From contig NZ_JAQKGV010000006.1 in the NCBI RefSeq assembly GCF_028617075.1, positions 1 through 64,000 of the forward strand: a DNA stretch of 64,000 nucleotides. Direction: 5' to 3'. The notes beneath the pieces are model-generated. The model searched no databases, was not told the DNA's origin, and was given only the letters and a program-made list of their open reading frames with translations. Source of the DNA: Rubrobacter calidifluminis (GTDB taxonomy: Bacteria; Actinomycetota; Rubrobacteria; Rubrobacterales; Rubrobacteraceae). Positions 1 to 15,187 of this stretch are shown here, piece by piece (position 1 is the first letter of the stretch; each line of letters starts with the position of its first letter). The translations under genes were made by a program, and so were the position numbers.

Positions 1-116
1 CCGATCTGGGTCTGGCCGGTCTCGGGGTCGGATACCGGGTCGAGGCGCAGCACCGTACCCTCGGGGTGCTCTATCTCGCGGAAGAGCGCCTTCGCTTCCT
101 CGGTCACCGTGATCAT
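1..116 (-). CDS. HesB/IscA-like protein, N-terminal fragment
   Basis: Partial gene running off the left edge. The visible N-terminus begins MITVTEEAKALFREI and continues with a VLRLDPV stretch, which resembles the start of HesB/IscA-type Fe-S carrier proteins (helix, then a beta strand). The start at 116 is supported by a strong upstream GGAAGGAGGA Shine-Dalgarno sequence on the minus strand. The Cys motifs that would settle the family lie outside the window, so the call is tentative. Confidence 0.4.
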   Translation of the reverse strand, partial: MITVTEEAKALFREIEHPEGTVLRLDPVSDPETGQTQI

Positions 117-267
117 TGTGTTCCTCCTTCCGCCGCAGGCCCTGACCGGGACTCCGGCAGGAGCTTTCAACTCTGTATGAGCCTACCAGTTTTGGGAGAT
201 ATTCAAACCCAAGAGCAGGAAATGTCTCTGTAGGACGGCCTCCCCATCGGAGAAATCTTCTTCCCCC

Positions 268-2347
<2,080 letters not shown>

Positions 2348-3022
2348 ATGATGGGAAAAAGGCACAACAGGATACAGGTCGTTGCAGTCGTCTGCGCCGT
2401 TGCCGCCTGCCTGATCACCCTGGTCTCTTCCTGCTCCGGCGGGGGCGCGGCCCGCTCCTCTTCACCGGTTGCGAAGGGGACATCTTTCTCCGCCACCACC
2501 TCCTCCGATTCCGACTCTTCCCCCGCATCCGGTGGCGGTGGGACGCAGGCGGAGGACAGGACCTCCGGCCTCTCGGGGATTGAGTCGGCCGGACGGGCGG
2601 CCGACCGCTGGCGCAAGGACGCGAAGCTCTACGCCGTGGCGACCGCGAAGCCGGACTTCGGCCCTGACGGGCGCGCCTCTGCCTGGCTCTACTCCTACGT
2701 CTCGCCCTCTTCCAGGGCGTACGCCAGCTTCCTGGTGAGGGGAGGTAGCATCGAACGCGTCCAGCAGGGCAGGCTTCCGGAGGCCCGGGTGAAGGACATC
2801 CTCAGGCACGTGCTGCCGGCCCGGAGCAGGCTAGTGGACAGCACCACCGCACTCGGAAAGGCGGACAGGGTACGCACCTATCTGAAGGGGCATCCCGGTT
2901 CCAGGGCCACCGCGGGGGTCGACTCCTTCTCCACCGACGGCAAGCCGGCCTGGATCTTCACGGCAATAAAGAAGCGGGGCGCGGTGGAGCAGAAGATCCC
3001 GGCCCTCAAAAAGAGCTCCTGA
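2348..3022 (+). CDS. Putative secreted lipoprotein, unknown function
   Basis: 224 residues. A basic N-terminus (MMGKRHNR) is followed by a hydrophobic stretch and a lipobox-like LVSSC, so the mature protein is likely lipid-anchored outside the membrane. A Ser/Gly-rich linker (residues about 30-60) leads to a 150-residue soluble domain with SAWLYSYVSP and GKPAWIFTAIKK, suggestive of a small beta-sheet domain. I do not recognise the family. The start could equally be the second ATG at 2351. It is divergently transcribed from ligA. Confidence 0.6.
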   Translation: MMGKRHNRIQVVAVVCAVAACLITLVSSCSGGGAARSSSPVAKGTSFSATTSSDSDSSPASGGGGTQAEDRTSGLSGIESAGRAADRWRKDAKLYAVATAKPDFGPDGRASAWLYSYVSPSSRAYASFLVRGGSIERVQQGRLPEARVKDILRHVLPARSRLVDSTTALGKADRVRTYLKGHPGSRATAGVDSFSTDGKPAWIFTAIKKRGAVEQKIPALKKSS

Positions 3023-3082
3023 GCACACCGGGAGGCGTGAGGCTGGCGCGGGGCCTGCTGCGAGCGTATCATGACCGGGGTC

Positions 3083-4027
3083 ATGAGAGCGACCACGGCA
3101 CGCTCCGGTAGCGCGCGCAGGGTGAAGGCGCTCTCGCTCGCTTATATGTTGCTCGGCGGCGCGGCCTGCGCGCTGGCCAGCAGCGGTTCATACGAGCCGC
3201 CTTCCGCTCCCGTTGCGCTCTACCTTTCCACTGCCGTCCTCGTCGCCGGAGCGTTCGCGCTGCTCCTTATGCCGGGGTGGGCCTTCACCCTGCGCACCAT
3301 CGCTGGCTCTCACCTCTTCTACGCAGCTTTCGTCTCGCTCGTGATCTTCTTTACGGGAGGGGCGGTCAGCGAACTCTATCCCCTGTACCTCCCGCTCCTT
3401 CTCTCCGCCGCCCTCTGCCGCTCCCGGGTCGTGCAGCTGCTCTCCACGGCCGGTGTACTACTCGGGTACCTGCTGGCCGCACTTCCGGGGCTGCTGGTGG
3501 AGGATGCGGTCCCGCAGTCACCCGCCGTCATCGGCTTCCGGTTGCTCGTCTTCCTGGCGCTGGGAACGCTGGGGGCTCTCGGTGGTTCATCCGCCCCCGA
3601 TAGCGGCAAGGCGCTCATCAGACGGGCGGAGGCCGAGATCGCCGCCAGTCCCTCCGGGCGGGTGGCCGCCATCCTGGTCGACCCCGGGCGGCGGTTCGAG
3701 AGGCTCCCGCTGTTGATGCAGCGGGTGGGGGAGAGGGTTGCGCCTGCCTCTCCGCTCGGTGAGGGAGAGGTGTTCGGGGTGTTGCTCCGCGTCGCGGATG
3801 AAGAGGAGGCCGGGGAGGCCGCCCGGCGCTGCCTGGCCGCCGCGGCTGCACTAGGTGCCGGAGAGGTGAGGGCGGGTATGGCGCTCTACCCCGAGGATGC
3901 CGCGTCGGGACGGGCCCTGCTCGAGGCCGCCGGGGAGGCACTCGAGGCGGCCTTCGAGAGCGGGGCGCCCGGCGCGCTCGTCGCAGCCGGCAGGGCGAGG
4001 GGCACGCTGGAGAGACGAGGGGGCTGA
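3083..4027 (+). CDS. Membrane protein with degenerate GGDEF domain
   Basis: About 314 residues. Roughly five or six hydrophobic segments occupy the first 170 residues. The C-terminal ~120 residues follow the layout of the last part of a GGDEF domain: GEGEVFGVLLRVADEEEA stands where family members have the GGDEF active loop, and GMALYPEDAASGRALLEAA matches the usual G(V/I)A.YP.DA...LL..A block. The signature residues are gone (GEGEVF instead of GGDEF) and the N-terminal half of the fold is shortened, so diguanylate cyclase activity is unlikely; it may bind a ligand or be a relic. An ATG at 3071 lies in the same frame, but it overlaps a TATCAT -10 candidate (3067-3072), so the ATG at 3083 is preferred. 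Confidence 0.6.
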   Translation: MRATTARSGSARRVKALSLAYMLLGGAACALASSGSYEPPSAPVALYLSTAVLVAGAFALLLMPGWAFTLRTIAGSHLFYAAFVSLVIFFTGGAVSELYPLYLPLLLSAALCRSRVVQLLSTAGVLLGYLLAALPGLLVEDAVPQSPAVIGFRLLVFLALGTLGALGGSSAPDSGKALIRRAEAEIAASPSGRVAAILVDPGRRFERLPLLMQRVGERVAPASPLGEGEVFGVLLRVADEEEAGEAARRCLAAAAALGAGEVRAGMALYPEDAASGRALLEAAGEALEAAFESGAPGALVAAGRARGTLERRGG

Positions 4028-4039
4028 TCGGGCCGGTGA

Positions 4040-4045
4040 TATAAT
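4040..4045 (+). promoter_or_regulatory. -10 element of the pspA operon
   Basis: TATAAT 40 nt upstream of the pspA ATG, just after the preceding gene ends. No clear -35, which leaves room for an activator or an alternative sigma factor. The four downstream genes are coupled and probably depend on it. Confidence 0.5.
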
Positions 4046-4084
4046 CTTGGGCTAGTTTCAGGGTTCTCTAGCGCTGGAGGGCAG

Positions 4085-4807
4085 ATGGGAAGGTTGACCA
4101 GGGCCATCCGGGGATTCTTCGGACGGTTCCTGAGCGGGGTGGAGGAGCGCAACCCGGAGATCCTCCTCGAGAACGCCGTACAGGACGAACTGGACAACCT
4201 GAAGAAGCTTCAGGTGGCGGCGGCCCGTACCATGGCCTACGAGAAGATGCTCGCGGACGACGCCGCCAGCAAGCAGAAGCTCGTCGCCGCCCGCGAGCGG
4301 CAGGCCCAGGAGCTGCTCTCACGCGGGGAACGGGAGGCCGCGCTGGAGGTGATCCAGCAGAAGCAGGAAGCTCAGGCCAGCCTGGCCGAGCTGCAGGGGC
4401 GCCTCGAAGAAGCCCGCAAGAACTCGCAGGAGATGGAACAGGCGTTTCGCGAGCAGGAGAAACGCTACAACGAGATCGTGCGCGAGCGGGCCGCCCTGCT
4501 CGAGGAGCACCAGCGGGCCAGGGCGCTGCGCATGGCGAACGAAGCCCGGTCCAGCATCTCGCTCTCGGACTCCTCACGCGACCTCGAACGTGCCCGGCAG
4601 GCGATACGCCAGGCCTCCTACGAGGCACAGGCGGTCGGCGAGCTCGGTGTGGATGAGACCCGGCACAGGATCTCATCAGTGGAGGAGGACATAAAACGCA
4701 TTGATGCCGAGCGTGAGCTGGAGGAGATGGAGGCCCGGATGGGCCTCAGGGAACCGGGGCAGTTGGAGCCCGGTGGGGGAGAGGAGGAGAGAGGAGACCG
4801 TGGGTAG
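4085..4807 (+). CDS. pspA: PspA/IM30 (ESCRT-III-like) family protein
   Basis: 240 residues, typical of PspA/Vipp1. N-terminal amphipathic helix (MGRLTRAIRGFFGRFLSG) followed by long coiled coils with the family-like NPEILLENAVQDELDNLKKL segment. PspA proteins bind and remodel stressed inner membrane. The tail after about residue 220 is Gly/Glu-rich. Preceded by GGAGG (4076-4080) and a TATAAT. The stop overlaps the GTG of the next gene, marking the start of a four-gene operon. Confidence 0.9.
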   Translation: MGRLTRAIRGFFGRFLSGVEERNPEILLENAVQDELDNLKKLQVAAARTMAYEKMLADDAASKQKLVAARERQAQELLSRGEREAALEVIQQKQEAQASLAELQGRLEEARKNSQEMEQAFREQEKRYNEIVRERAALLEEHQRARALRMANEARSSISLSDSSRDLERARQAIRQASYEAQAVGELGVDETRHRISSVEEDIKRIDAERELEEMEARMGLREPGQLEPGGGEEERGDRG

Positions 4808-5585
4808 GGGTGGGGACCTCGCGTGGCTCGTCCCGGTCGGTGCGCTGGCGGGTGAGGGGGTCCTCTCCCTGGCACATCCGGGCATGGATCCCACCGGAGT
4901 TCTCTCGCTCGCCGCTCTGTTCGTCGGGGCCGGGGTGCCGGTCGCCGCGCGGGCTATCCTCTCGCGGGGGGATGGAGAGCGACGGATGCGCCGGGCGATC
5001 CGGCGCAGCGCGCGAGCCCTCGGGAAGGTCGCCCGCGAAGACCCCGTCGCCGCGCCGCAGGCCGGCCGTATCCTGAGGTTGCAGAGGACGCTGGTCGAAA
5101 GCTGGGAGAGCCTGCCGGCTGAGCAGCGCGCCATGCTCGCTGGAGAGGTCTTCTCCGTGGTCGAGGAGTTCGGCGAGGCCACGAGGCTTCTGCGCCGGAG
5201 AACGCTCCTCCGGCGCCATCTGCAGACCCTGGACCGGGAAGGCCTGCAGGGGCGGGTACGAAACCTGGAGCGAGACATCTCCGAGCTGCCGTATGATTCC
5301 GGGCTGCGGGAGGCTTTCGAGGAAACGCTCGCCGGGCGCCGGGAGGAGATGGCGGTGAGGGAAGAGCTCCTGGCGGGCGTGAGCTCTCTGAACGCCCGGA
5401 TCGAAGGGTTCGAGAGCCTGCTCGGTGGTCTGTGCGGGGAGCTCCTGACGCTCGACGAGGGGGTTGCCTCCGGGCGTCCGGACCTCGCCCGCATCAAGAG
5501 GCGTATCTCATACTTCAGGCGCAGCTTGGACGAGATCACACGCCAGATGGACCCTGCAAGCGACTCATCGATGGAGCCGATATAA
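4800..5585 (+). CDS. Membrane-hairpin coiled-coil protein, PspA partner candidate
   Basis: 261 residues from the GTG at 4800, chosen for its strong GAGGAGAGAGGAG Shine-Dalgarno and 8-nt overlap with pspA. Two hydrophobic segments near the N-terminus (about residues 7-25 and 30-50) are followed by about 200 residues of charged helices. I do not recognise a family. Position directly after PspA suggests a membrane anchor or sensor for it (inference). The next gene begins 1 nt after the stop. Confidence 0.65.
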   Translation: MGRGGDLAWLVPVGALAGEGVLSLAHPGMDPTGVLSLAALFVGAGVPVAARAILSRGDGERRMRRAIRRSARALGKVAREDPVAAPQAGRILRLQRTLVESWESLPAEQRAMLAGEVFSVVEEFGEATRLLRRRTLLRRHLQTLDREGLQGRVRNLERDISELPYDSGLREAFEETLAGRREEMAVREELLAGVSSLNARIEGFESLLGGLCGELLTLDEGVASGRPDLARIKRRISYFRRSLDEITRQMDPASDSSMEPI

Positions 5586-5586
5586 G

Positions 5587-6222
5587 GTGAGTGAGGAACG
5601 CGACAGGCAGAAGAGCTTTCTATCGAGGATCTTTTCGACCGGAGAGGAAGAGGAGACGATGGTCTTCTCCACCGAGGATTTCGAGTTCGAGGAGGTCGAT
5701 GAGCCCGAGGAGGCGCCCCCCCGCAGCAGCTTCACGGTCGAGCGAGCCGCCGAGATAATAAAGAGCCTGCCGGACGACGTGCCCCGGGAGAGCGCGGTGC
5801 GCATCGTGCGCCAGACGCTCGCCGCCGCAGGCATAGATATCGAGGAGCTGGCCCGCTCGGCTGACCGCAGGGAATCAAAGCTCAACTCCCGCATAGACCT
5901 CAGCCAGCGGCGCTCGGAGGAGCTGAAGAGACGCACCCGCGAGGTCATAAGCTCCCTGGAGGAGGAGATCCGCAAGGCCCGCGAGGCCCGGGACTTCGGG
6001 GTGAGCGAGGAGGAGAAGAAAATCTCCCAGGCGAGAGAGGGCCTCGCAGACGTCGCCCTGGTGCGTGAGTTCTTCGAGCTCTCCAGGACCGAGGAGGTGC
6101 CGGACGAAGAGCCGTCCGGTCCGGGGAGCTGGGACCAGGACGAGACGCAGATCATCGACCGGGAGAATCTGCGCGGCGGGCGTGGTGAAGGGGCCTCCGG
6201 GGAGGGAGAAGGAGGCCGGTGA
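5587..6222 (+). CDS. Acidic coiled-coil protein of the pspA operon
   Basis: 211 residues starting at GTG 5587, one base after the upstream stop. Acidic N-terminus, a helical core (residues about 55-175) with Arg/Glu-rich coiled coil, then a disordered tail containing DQDETQIID, a context similar to phospho-Thr sites in actinobacterial signalling proteins (inference only). No membrane segment. Function unknown. Its stop overlaps the GTG of the J-domain gene. Confidence 0.65.
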   Translation: MSEERDRQKSFLSRIFSTGEEEETMVFSTEDFEFEEVDEPEEAPPRSSFTVERAAEIIKSLPDDVPRESAVRIVRQTLAAAGIDIEELARSADRRESKLNSRIDLSQRRSEELKRRTREVISSLEEEIRKAREARDFGVSEEEKKISQAREGLADVALVREFFELSRTEEVPDEEPSGPGSWDQDETQIIDRENLRGGRGEGASGEGEGGR

Positions 6223-6668
6223 GCATCCCGCACCGCCTGGGTCGCCTGGCCCGGGGGTTCGTCTACACCCTGCAGGAGGATGAGCGCTTCGGGGAGAAGC
6301 TCCGGGTGGGGCGGGAGCGTGGCGAAGCCATAAAGAACGCCTTCGAGGCGGCCCTGCGGGGGGCCGCGGAGGAGTGGAGGAGAACCGGGGAGGAGGCGGG
6401 CGGTCGGACCCACCACTCCGGGCGTACCGCGACCACGACGTTCCGGCCCCGGCGTTACCCGCCCGAAGTGGCCGCTGCCTACCAGAAGCTGGGGTTGCAG
6501 GTGGGGGCACCGATGGAAGAGGTGAGCAGGAAGCGCCGCGAGCTGATAAAGCGTTTCCACCCGGACCGGTTCCCCGACGCGGACAGGCGCGCCCGGGCCG
6601 AGCGGCTCGCCGCCGAGATAAACGCATCCTACGACGTGATCTCCCGCCATCTCTCCCGGCGACGCTAG
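6219..6668 (+). CDS. J-domain (DnaJ-like) protein
   Basis: 149 residues. The C-terminal 65 residues form a J domain: YQKLGLQVGAPMEEVSRKRR, then the diagnostic HPD in KRFHPDRFPDA, then AEINASYDVI. J domains stimulate Hsp70 ATPase, so this protein probably brings DnaK to a specific client. The J domain is at the C-terminus; the N-terminal 70 residues are basic and helical and could bind the client. GTG start overlaps the previous stop (GTGA). The clustering with pspA suggests the client is the PspA assembly (inference). Confidence 0.85.
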   Translation: MSIPHRLGRLARGFVYTLQEDERFGEKLRVGRERGEAIKNAFEAALRGAAEEWRRTGEEAGGRTHHSGRTATTTFRPRRYPPEVAAAYQKLGLQVGAPMEEVSRKRRELIKRFHPDRFPDADRRARAERLAAEINASYDVISRHLSRRR

Positions 6669-6669
6669 A

Positions 6670-7293
6670 TTGCGGAACCCCGAGACCGAGAGGACGCGGC
6701 GCCTCTGGGAGAAGACCGCCCCGCACTACGACAGCGGGATCTCACCTTTCGAGCGCCTCTTCATCGGGGACGGGCGGCGATGGGTGTGCTCCCGTGCGGA
6801 GGGTGACGTCCTCGAGGTCGCCGTCGGCACCGGGCGCAATTTTCCCTTTTACCCCGCGGGGGTGAGCCTGAGCGCCGTGGACATCAGCCCGGCCATGCTC
6901 GCGGTGGCACGGGAGAGGGCAGGGTCGCTCGGGATGCGGGTGAACCTGGCCGAGGCCGACGCGCAGGCGCTGCCTTTCGAGGGCGAATCCTTCGATGCCG
7001 TGGTGAGCACGCTCGCCATGTGCAGCATACCTGACGAGCGTCTCGCCCTGCGGGAGATGAAGCGGGTGCTGCGCTCTGGAGGCAGACTGCTTCTGCTGGA
7101 CCACGTGCGCAGCACCTCACCGGTCGTCTTCTCTCTGCAGCGGGTGCTGGAGCCGCTCTCGGTCCGGTTCGCCGGGGACCATCTGCTCAGGCGCCCGCTG
7201 GAGCGGGTCGTCGAGCTGGGGTTCTCGGTCGAGGAGAGCCGGCGTTGCAGGAAAGGGATCGTCGAGATGCTCGCGGCACGAAAACCAGTTTAG
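6670..7293 (+). CDS. Class I SAM-dependent methyltransferase
   Basis: 207 residues. Rossmann motif I VLEVAVGTGRNFPFY, motif II region AVDISPAMLAVAR, and ALPFEGESFDAVVSTLAMC as in UbiE/Methyltransf_11 enzymes. TTG start 1 nt after the J-domain stop; no strong Shine-Dalgarno. Last of the plus-strand run, and its end overlaps the sortase end by 4 nt (convergent). Substrate cannot be deduced. Confidence 0.85.
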   Translation: MRNPETERTRRLWEKTAPHYDSGISPFERLFIGDGRRWVCSRAEGDVLEVAVGTGRNFPFYPAGVSLSAVDISPAMLAVARERAGSLGMRVNLAEADAQALPFEGESFDAVVSTLAMCSIPDERLALREMKRVLRSGGRLLLLDHVRSTSPVVFSLQRVLEPLSVRFAGDHLLRRPLERVVELGFSVEESRRCRKGIVEMLAARKPV

Positions 7294-7883
7294 GAGCTTA
7301 CGAGCTCGCCGCGGACGATGAGCCGGTACTGGAAGGTGGGGATCGGGGTGCAGGTCTGCAGCGAGACTGTCGTCCTGCCGGGCACCGGGTAGGTGACCCA
7401 GTAGTCGTCCGGGCGGACGATGATGCGATCGTAGACCCTGAAGGTGTAGGTCTTGCCGCCACGCTCTATGACGATCCTGTCGCCCGGCTTCATCTTGTTC
7501 AGCCTGTAGAACGCGTAGGGGGTGCGCGTCCAGAGGTAGCCGAGGCGGTGCCCGACGATGAACGTGTTCGACCCCTTCTGCCAGGGGTAGCCCGTCCCCG
7601 AGAGGTGCATGATGCCTATCTTGTCGAGCTCCGACTGGGTGGAGCCGTCGGGGACCGGGACGTCCTTGAGGCCCAGGCGCGGGATCGAGATCTTCATCAC
7701 CGTGGGCCCCACCCCACCGCCCGCAGGCCTCGTGCCCGCCCCCTCGCCGAGCAGTCTCTGGGGCTGAGCCTGGGGGTGTATCTCCGTCGAGGCCGTCTCG
7801 GTGCGGGGGAAGATCGGCAGGAGGGCGAACACGACGAGCCCGAGCGCCACGACGATCACTGAGACTCTCAAGCTGGTGAACAC
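7290..7883 (-). CDS. Class E-like sortase
   Basis: 197 residues. N-terminal signal-anchor (VSVIVVALGLVVFALL), Pro-rich linker, then a sortase domain with catalytic His112 (IVGHRLGYLW), Cys178 (VSLQTCTPIPTF) and Arg187 (YRLIVRG). Sortases join LPXTG-type proteins to the cell wall or polymerise pili. Start placed at GTG 7883: TATAAT at 7891-7896 on the minus strand is 7 nt upstream, so this looks leaderless; longer in-frame starts would lie inside the promoter. No LPXTG substrate gene is adjacent, so it is probably a housekeeping sortase; the prophage protein at 48515-48958 carries an LPNTG signal it could use. Confidence 0.9.
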   Translation of the reverse strand: MFTSLRVSVIVVALGLVVFALLPIFPRTETASTEIHPQAQPQRLLGEGAGTRPAGGGVGPTVMKISIPRLGLKDVPVPDGSTQSELDKIGIMHLSGTGYPWQKGSNTFIVGHRLGYLWTRTPYAFYRLNKMKPGDRIVIERGGKTYTFRVYDRIIVRPDDYWVTYPVPGRTTVSLQTCTPIPTFQYRLIVRGELVSS

Positions 7884-7923
7884 CGCCGCGATTATACCCC
7901 GGCGGGCCGGTAAAATATGAGAC
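7884..7923. promoter_or_regulatory. Divergent leaderless promoter pair, sortase / Xer-like gene
   Basis: Minus strand: TATAAT (7891-7896) ends 7 nt before the sortase GTG. Plus strand: TAAAAT (7911-7916) ends 7 nt before the ATG of the recombinase-like gene. The two -10 boxes are only 14 nt apart, so the promoters overlap and probably compete. Confidence 0.6.
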
Positions 7924-8757
7924 ATGAGAGCCGAGATCCTGGCCACGGAGTTCGCCGGGCACCTGGCCGAGGACACCGAGACGAGCCCGCGCACCGCCGA
8001 GTTCTACGAGGCGGACGTGAGGGAGTTCGTCCGCTTTCTCGCCCTGCGCGGCATAGAGGAGATCGAAGACGTCGGTGTCGGGGAGGTGATGGCCTTCCGC
8101 AACCACCTGCTCGGGCAGCGGCGCAAGCGCTTCACCGTCTACAGAAAGGACGCCGCGGTGAGGCGCTTTCTCGACTGGGTCCGGACCGCGACCGACGCCG
8201 AGCTCGACTTCGACCCGATAGAGCCGATGCACCAGCCTCTGGACCAGCAGATAACCTTCCTCGAGGACGACGAGGCCGAGCAGCTGCTCTCCTTCCCCGT
8301 CAACCGGCTCGACGATGCCCGGGACGAGGTCATGATCCGTCTGATGCTCGAAACCGGCGTGACGGTCGGGGAGATCCGGGGGCTTCTGCGCTCGGACGTC
8401 GACCTCGCCGCCGCGCAGGTGCAGCTCGGTGGGCCGGGCTCCCACCTGGCCCCCCGGGCCAGAAGGGTCTCGGAGGAGACCGTGCGGGCCCTGGAGCGCT
8501 ACCTCGCGATGCGCAAGGACGAGACCCCGGAGCTCATCGTCGGGCGCGCCGGCAGGCCGGTGGCTACCTCGAAGGCGCTGCAGAACGCGCTCTGGAAGCG
8601 CTGCGACCAGGTGGGGCTGCCGCGCATCTCGCCGATGGTGCTGCGCCACACCTTCGCCGTCCGCCTCCTGCGGCGCGGGGCCACCCTGAACGAGCTCAAG
8701 GAGGCGATGGGCGTGCGCGACACCACCAACATCGGGGTCTACAGGAAGTTCGTCTAG
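7924..8757 (+). CDS. XerC/D-like tyrosine recombinase fold, catalytic residues largely lost
   Basis: 277 residues with the full phage-integrase layout: N-terminal core-binding helices (residues 1-95) and a C-terminal catalytic fold ending in a Tyr. The active-site set is eroded: Arg I of TGxRxxE is Thr147 (TGVTVGE), the His of HxxR is Met238 (SPMVLRHTF), and the His of LGH is Val264 (AMGVRD); Arg241 and the candidate nucleophile Tyr273 remain. It may bind DNA without recombining, or use an altered chemistry (inference). ATG lies 7 nt after TAAAAT, so probably leaderless. A normal chromosome-dimer XerC/D would need intact residues. Confidence 0.75.
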   Translation: MRAEILATEFAGHLAEDTETSPRTAEFYEADVREFVRFLALRGIEEIEDVGVGEVMAFRNHLLGQRRKRFTVYRKDAAVRRFLDWVRTATDAELDFDPIEPMHQPLDQQITFLEDDEAEQLLSFPVNRLDDARDEVMIRLMLETGVTVGEIRGLLRSDVDLAAAQVQLGGPGSHLAPRARRVSEETVRALERYLAMRKDETPELIVGRAGRPVATSKALQNALWKRCDQVGLPRISPMVLRHTFAVRLLRRGATLNELKEAMGVRDTTNIGVYRKFV

Positions 8758-8810
8758 GCCCTATCACGGTACAATTTCCGCTCGCGGAAGATCAGGAGGT
8801 TATTGGCAGG

Positions 8811-9131
8811 ATGGCCGGCGGCAAGGACTTCAAGCGGAGCTCCGCGGAGATCATAACGGAGCTGCTCTCGGACGAGAGGATCAGGAAAGGCGTAGAGTAC
8901 TTCAAGGACGAGGAGTTCCGCTCCTCGCTGCGCAGGGAGGCCGCGGAGCGCCTGAAGAAGGTGCGGGAGAACATCTCGACCAAAAAGCGCACCCCCGAGC
9001 AGGCCGCCCGCGAGCGCGAGCTGACCCTGCGGCTGGCCGAGGTCGAGGCCGAGGCAGCCGAGCTGAGGCTGCGCCTCTCCGGGCTTCTGGAGGAGGAGCG
9101 GAAGATAAGGTCCGAACTCGAAGAGCTCTAG
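8811..9131 (+). CDS. Small coiled-coil protein, unknown function
   Basis: 106 residues, starting at ATG 8811 with AGGAGGT at 8794-8800. Helical N-terminal half (SSAEIITELLSDERIRKG) and a C-terminal Ala/Glu/Leu/Arg heptad coiled coil. TACAAT at 8770-8775 may be its own -10, making it separable from the upstream recombinase-like gene. No family recognised. Confidence 0.6.
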   Translation: MAGGKDFKRSSAEIITELLSDERIRKGVEYFKDEEFRSSLRREAAERLKKVRENISTKKRTPEQAARERELTLRLAEVEAEAAELRLRLSGLLEEERKIRSELEEL

Positions 9132-9208
9132 GGTTGGCCCCGTGTACAAAAATCGTCGGGAGACACCCTGAAAGGGGAGAGTCGACTAGCAACCTGATTG
9201 TTACCGGC

Positions 9209-9237
9209 TTGTAATTTGCATCTCGCTCGTGTAAAAA
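9209..9237 (+). promoter_or_regulatory. Candidate gltBD promoter
   Basis: TTGTAA (9209-9214), 17-nt spacer, TAAAAA (9232-9237), about 45 nt before the gltB start, in an unusually AT-rich gap. No riboswitch fold seen. Confidence 0.5.
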
Positions 9238-9281
9238 TTTGGCTCCACCCGTAGGCCCAGCGAGCATTGGGGAGGCGACTT

Positions 9282-13759
<4,478 letters not shown>

Positions 13760-13760
<1 letters not shown>

Positions 13761-15187
13761 TGGGTGATCCGAGAGGTTTCCTGAAGATAGGGCGCAAGCC
13801 GGTCCCCAAGCGGCCCGTCTCCGAGCGTGTCCGCGACTACCGGTGGGTCTACCGGCCGATGCCCGGGGAGGAGCTCAGGGAGCAGGCCTCGCGCTGCATG
13901 GACTGCGGGGTTCCCTTCTGCAACGCCGGGTGCCCGGTGAACAACCTCATCCCGGACTGGAACGATCTCGCCTACCGCGACCGGTGGAGGGAGGCGATAG
14001 AGAGGCTGCACCGCACGAACAATTTCCCCGAGTTCACGGGCATCCTCTGCCCCGCCCCCTGCGAGGCGGCCTGCGTGCTCTCCATCAACGACTCTCCCGT
14101 GACGATAAAGGAGATAGAGCGTTCGATCATCGAGCGGGCCTTCGAGGAGGGGTGGGTGGTCCCGGAGCCCCCGCCGCCGGAGAGGCGCACCGGCAAGCGG
14201 GTCGCCGTCGTCGGGAGCGGTCCGGCGGGGCTCGCCGCGGCGCAGCAGCTCAACCGCGCCGGGCACACGGTCGTCGTTTTCGAGAAGGACGACCGGATCG
14301 GCGGCCTCCTGCGCTACGGCATCCCGGACTACAAGATGGAGAAGTGGGTCATCGATCGCAGGCTGCGCCAGCTCGAGGAGGAGGGAGTAGAGTTCCGCAC
14401 GAGCGCGCACGTGGGCTACGACCCGACCCTTGAAGAGGTGCGCGGCGAGTTCGACGCCATCGTCCTCGCCGTGGGCGCGCTGCAGGGGCGCGACCTCAAG
14501 GTGCCGGGGCGCGAGCTCGGCGGCATCCACCTCGCGATGGAGTATCTCGTGCAGCAGAACCGCCGGGTGGCCGGCCTGCCGGTCGAGGGCGAGGAGATCA
14601 CCGCGCGCGGCAAGCACGTCATCATCCTCGGCGGTGGCGACACCAGCGCCGACTGTCTGGGCAACGCCCACCGGGAGGGCTGCGCCTCGGTCAGGGTCCT
14701 CACCCACGGTCCGAGGCCGCCCGAGTCCCCCGACCCGATGGAGTGGCCCGACTGGCCGTTCGTGCTGCACACCTACCCGGCGCACGAGGAGGGCGGCGAG
14801 CGCCGCTGGAACGTCGCGGTCGCCGGTTTCTCCGGCTCGAACGGCAGGGTCGAGCGGATGCACTGCGTGCGCACCGAGCGCACCCCGGAGGGCCGGACGG
14901 TCCCCGTGGCGGGCTCGGAGTTCGAGATGCGCGCAGATCTCGTGCTGCTCGCGATCGGCTTTACGGGCCCGGTGCGCGACAGGCTGCTCGAGGAGCTCGA
15001 CCTCGGGTACGCGCCGAACGGCGCGATAGCATCGCGCGAGGGGTTCGCGACGAAAGAGCCCGGCGTCTTCGTCGCCGGGGATGCCCGGCGCGGCGCCTCG
15101 CTCATCGTCTGGGCGATCGCCGAGGGCCGCAAGGCGGCCCGTCAGGCCGACGAGTACCTGATGGGGGAGAGCCTGCTACCCGGCTGA
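13760..15187 (+). CDS. gltD: Glutamate synthase small subunit
   Basis: 475 residues. N-terminal Fe-S Cys clusters (CMDCGVPFCNAGCP and CPAPCEAAC), FAD-binding VVGSGPAGLAAAQQ, and NADPH-binding IILGGGDTSADCLG. Passes electrons from NADPH to GltB. Translationally coupled to gltB by a 1-nt overlap. The C-terminal GVFVAGDARRGASLIVWAI FAD motif is intact. Confidence 0.97.
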
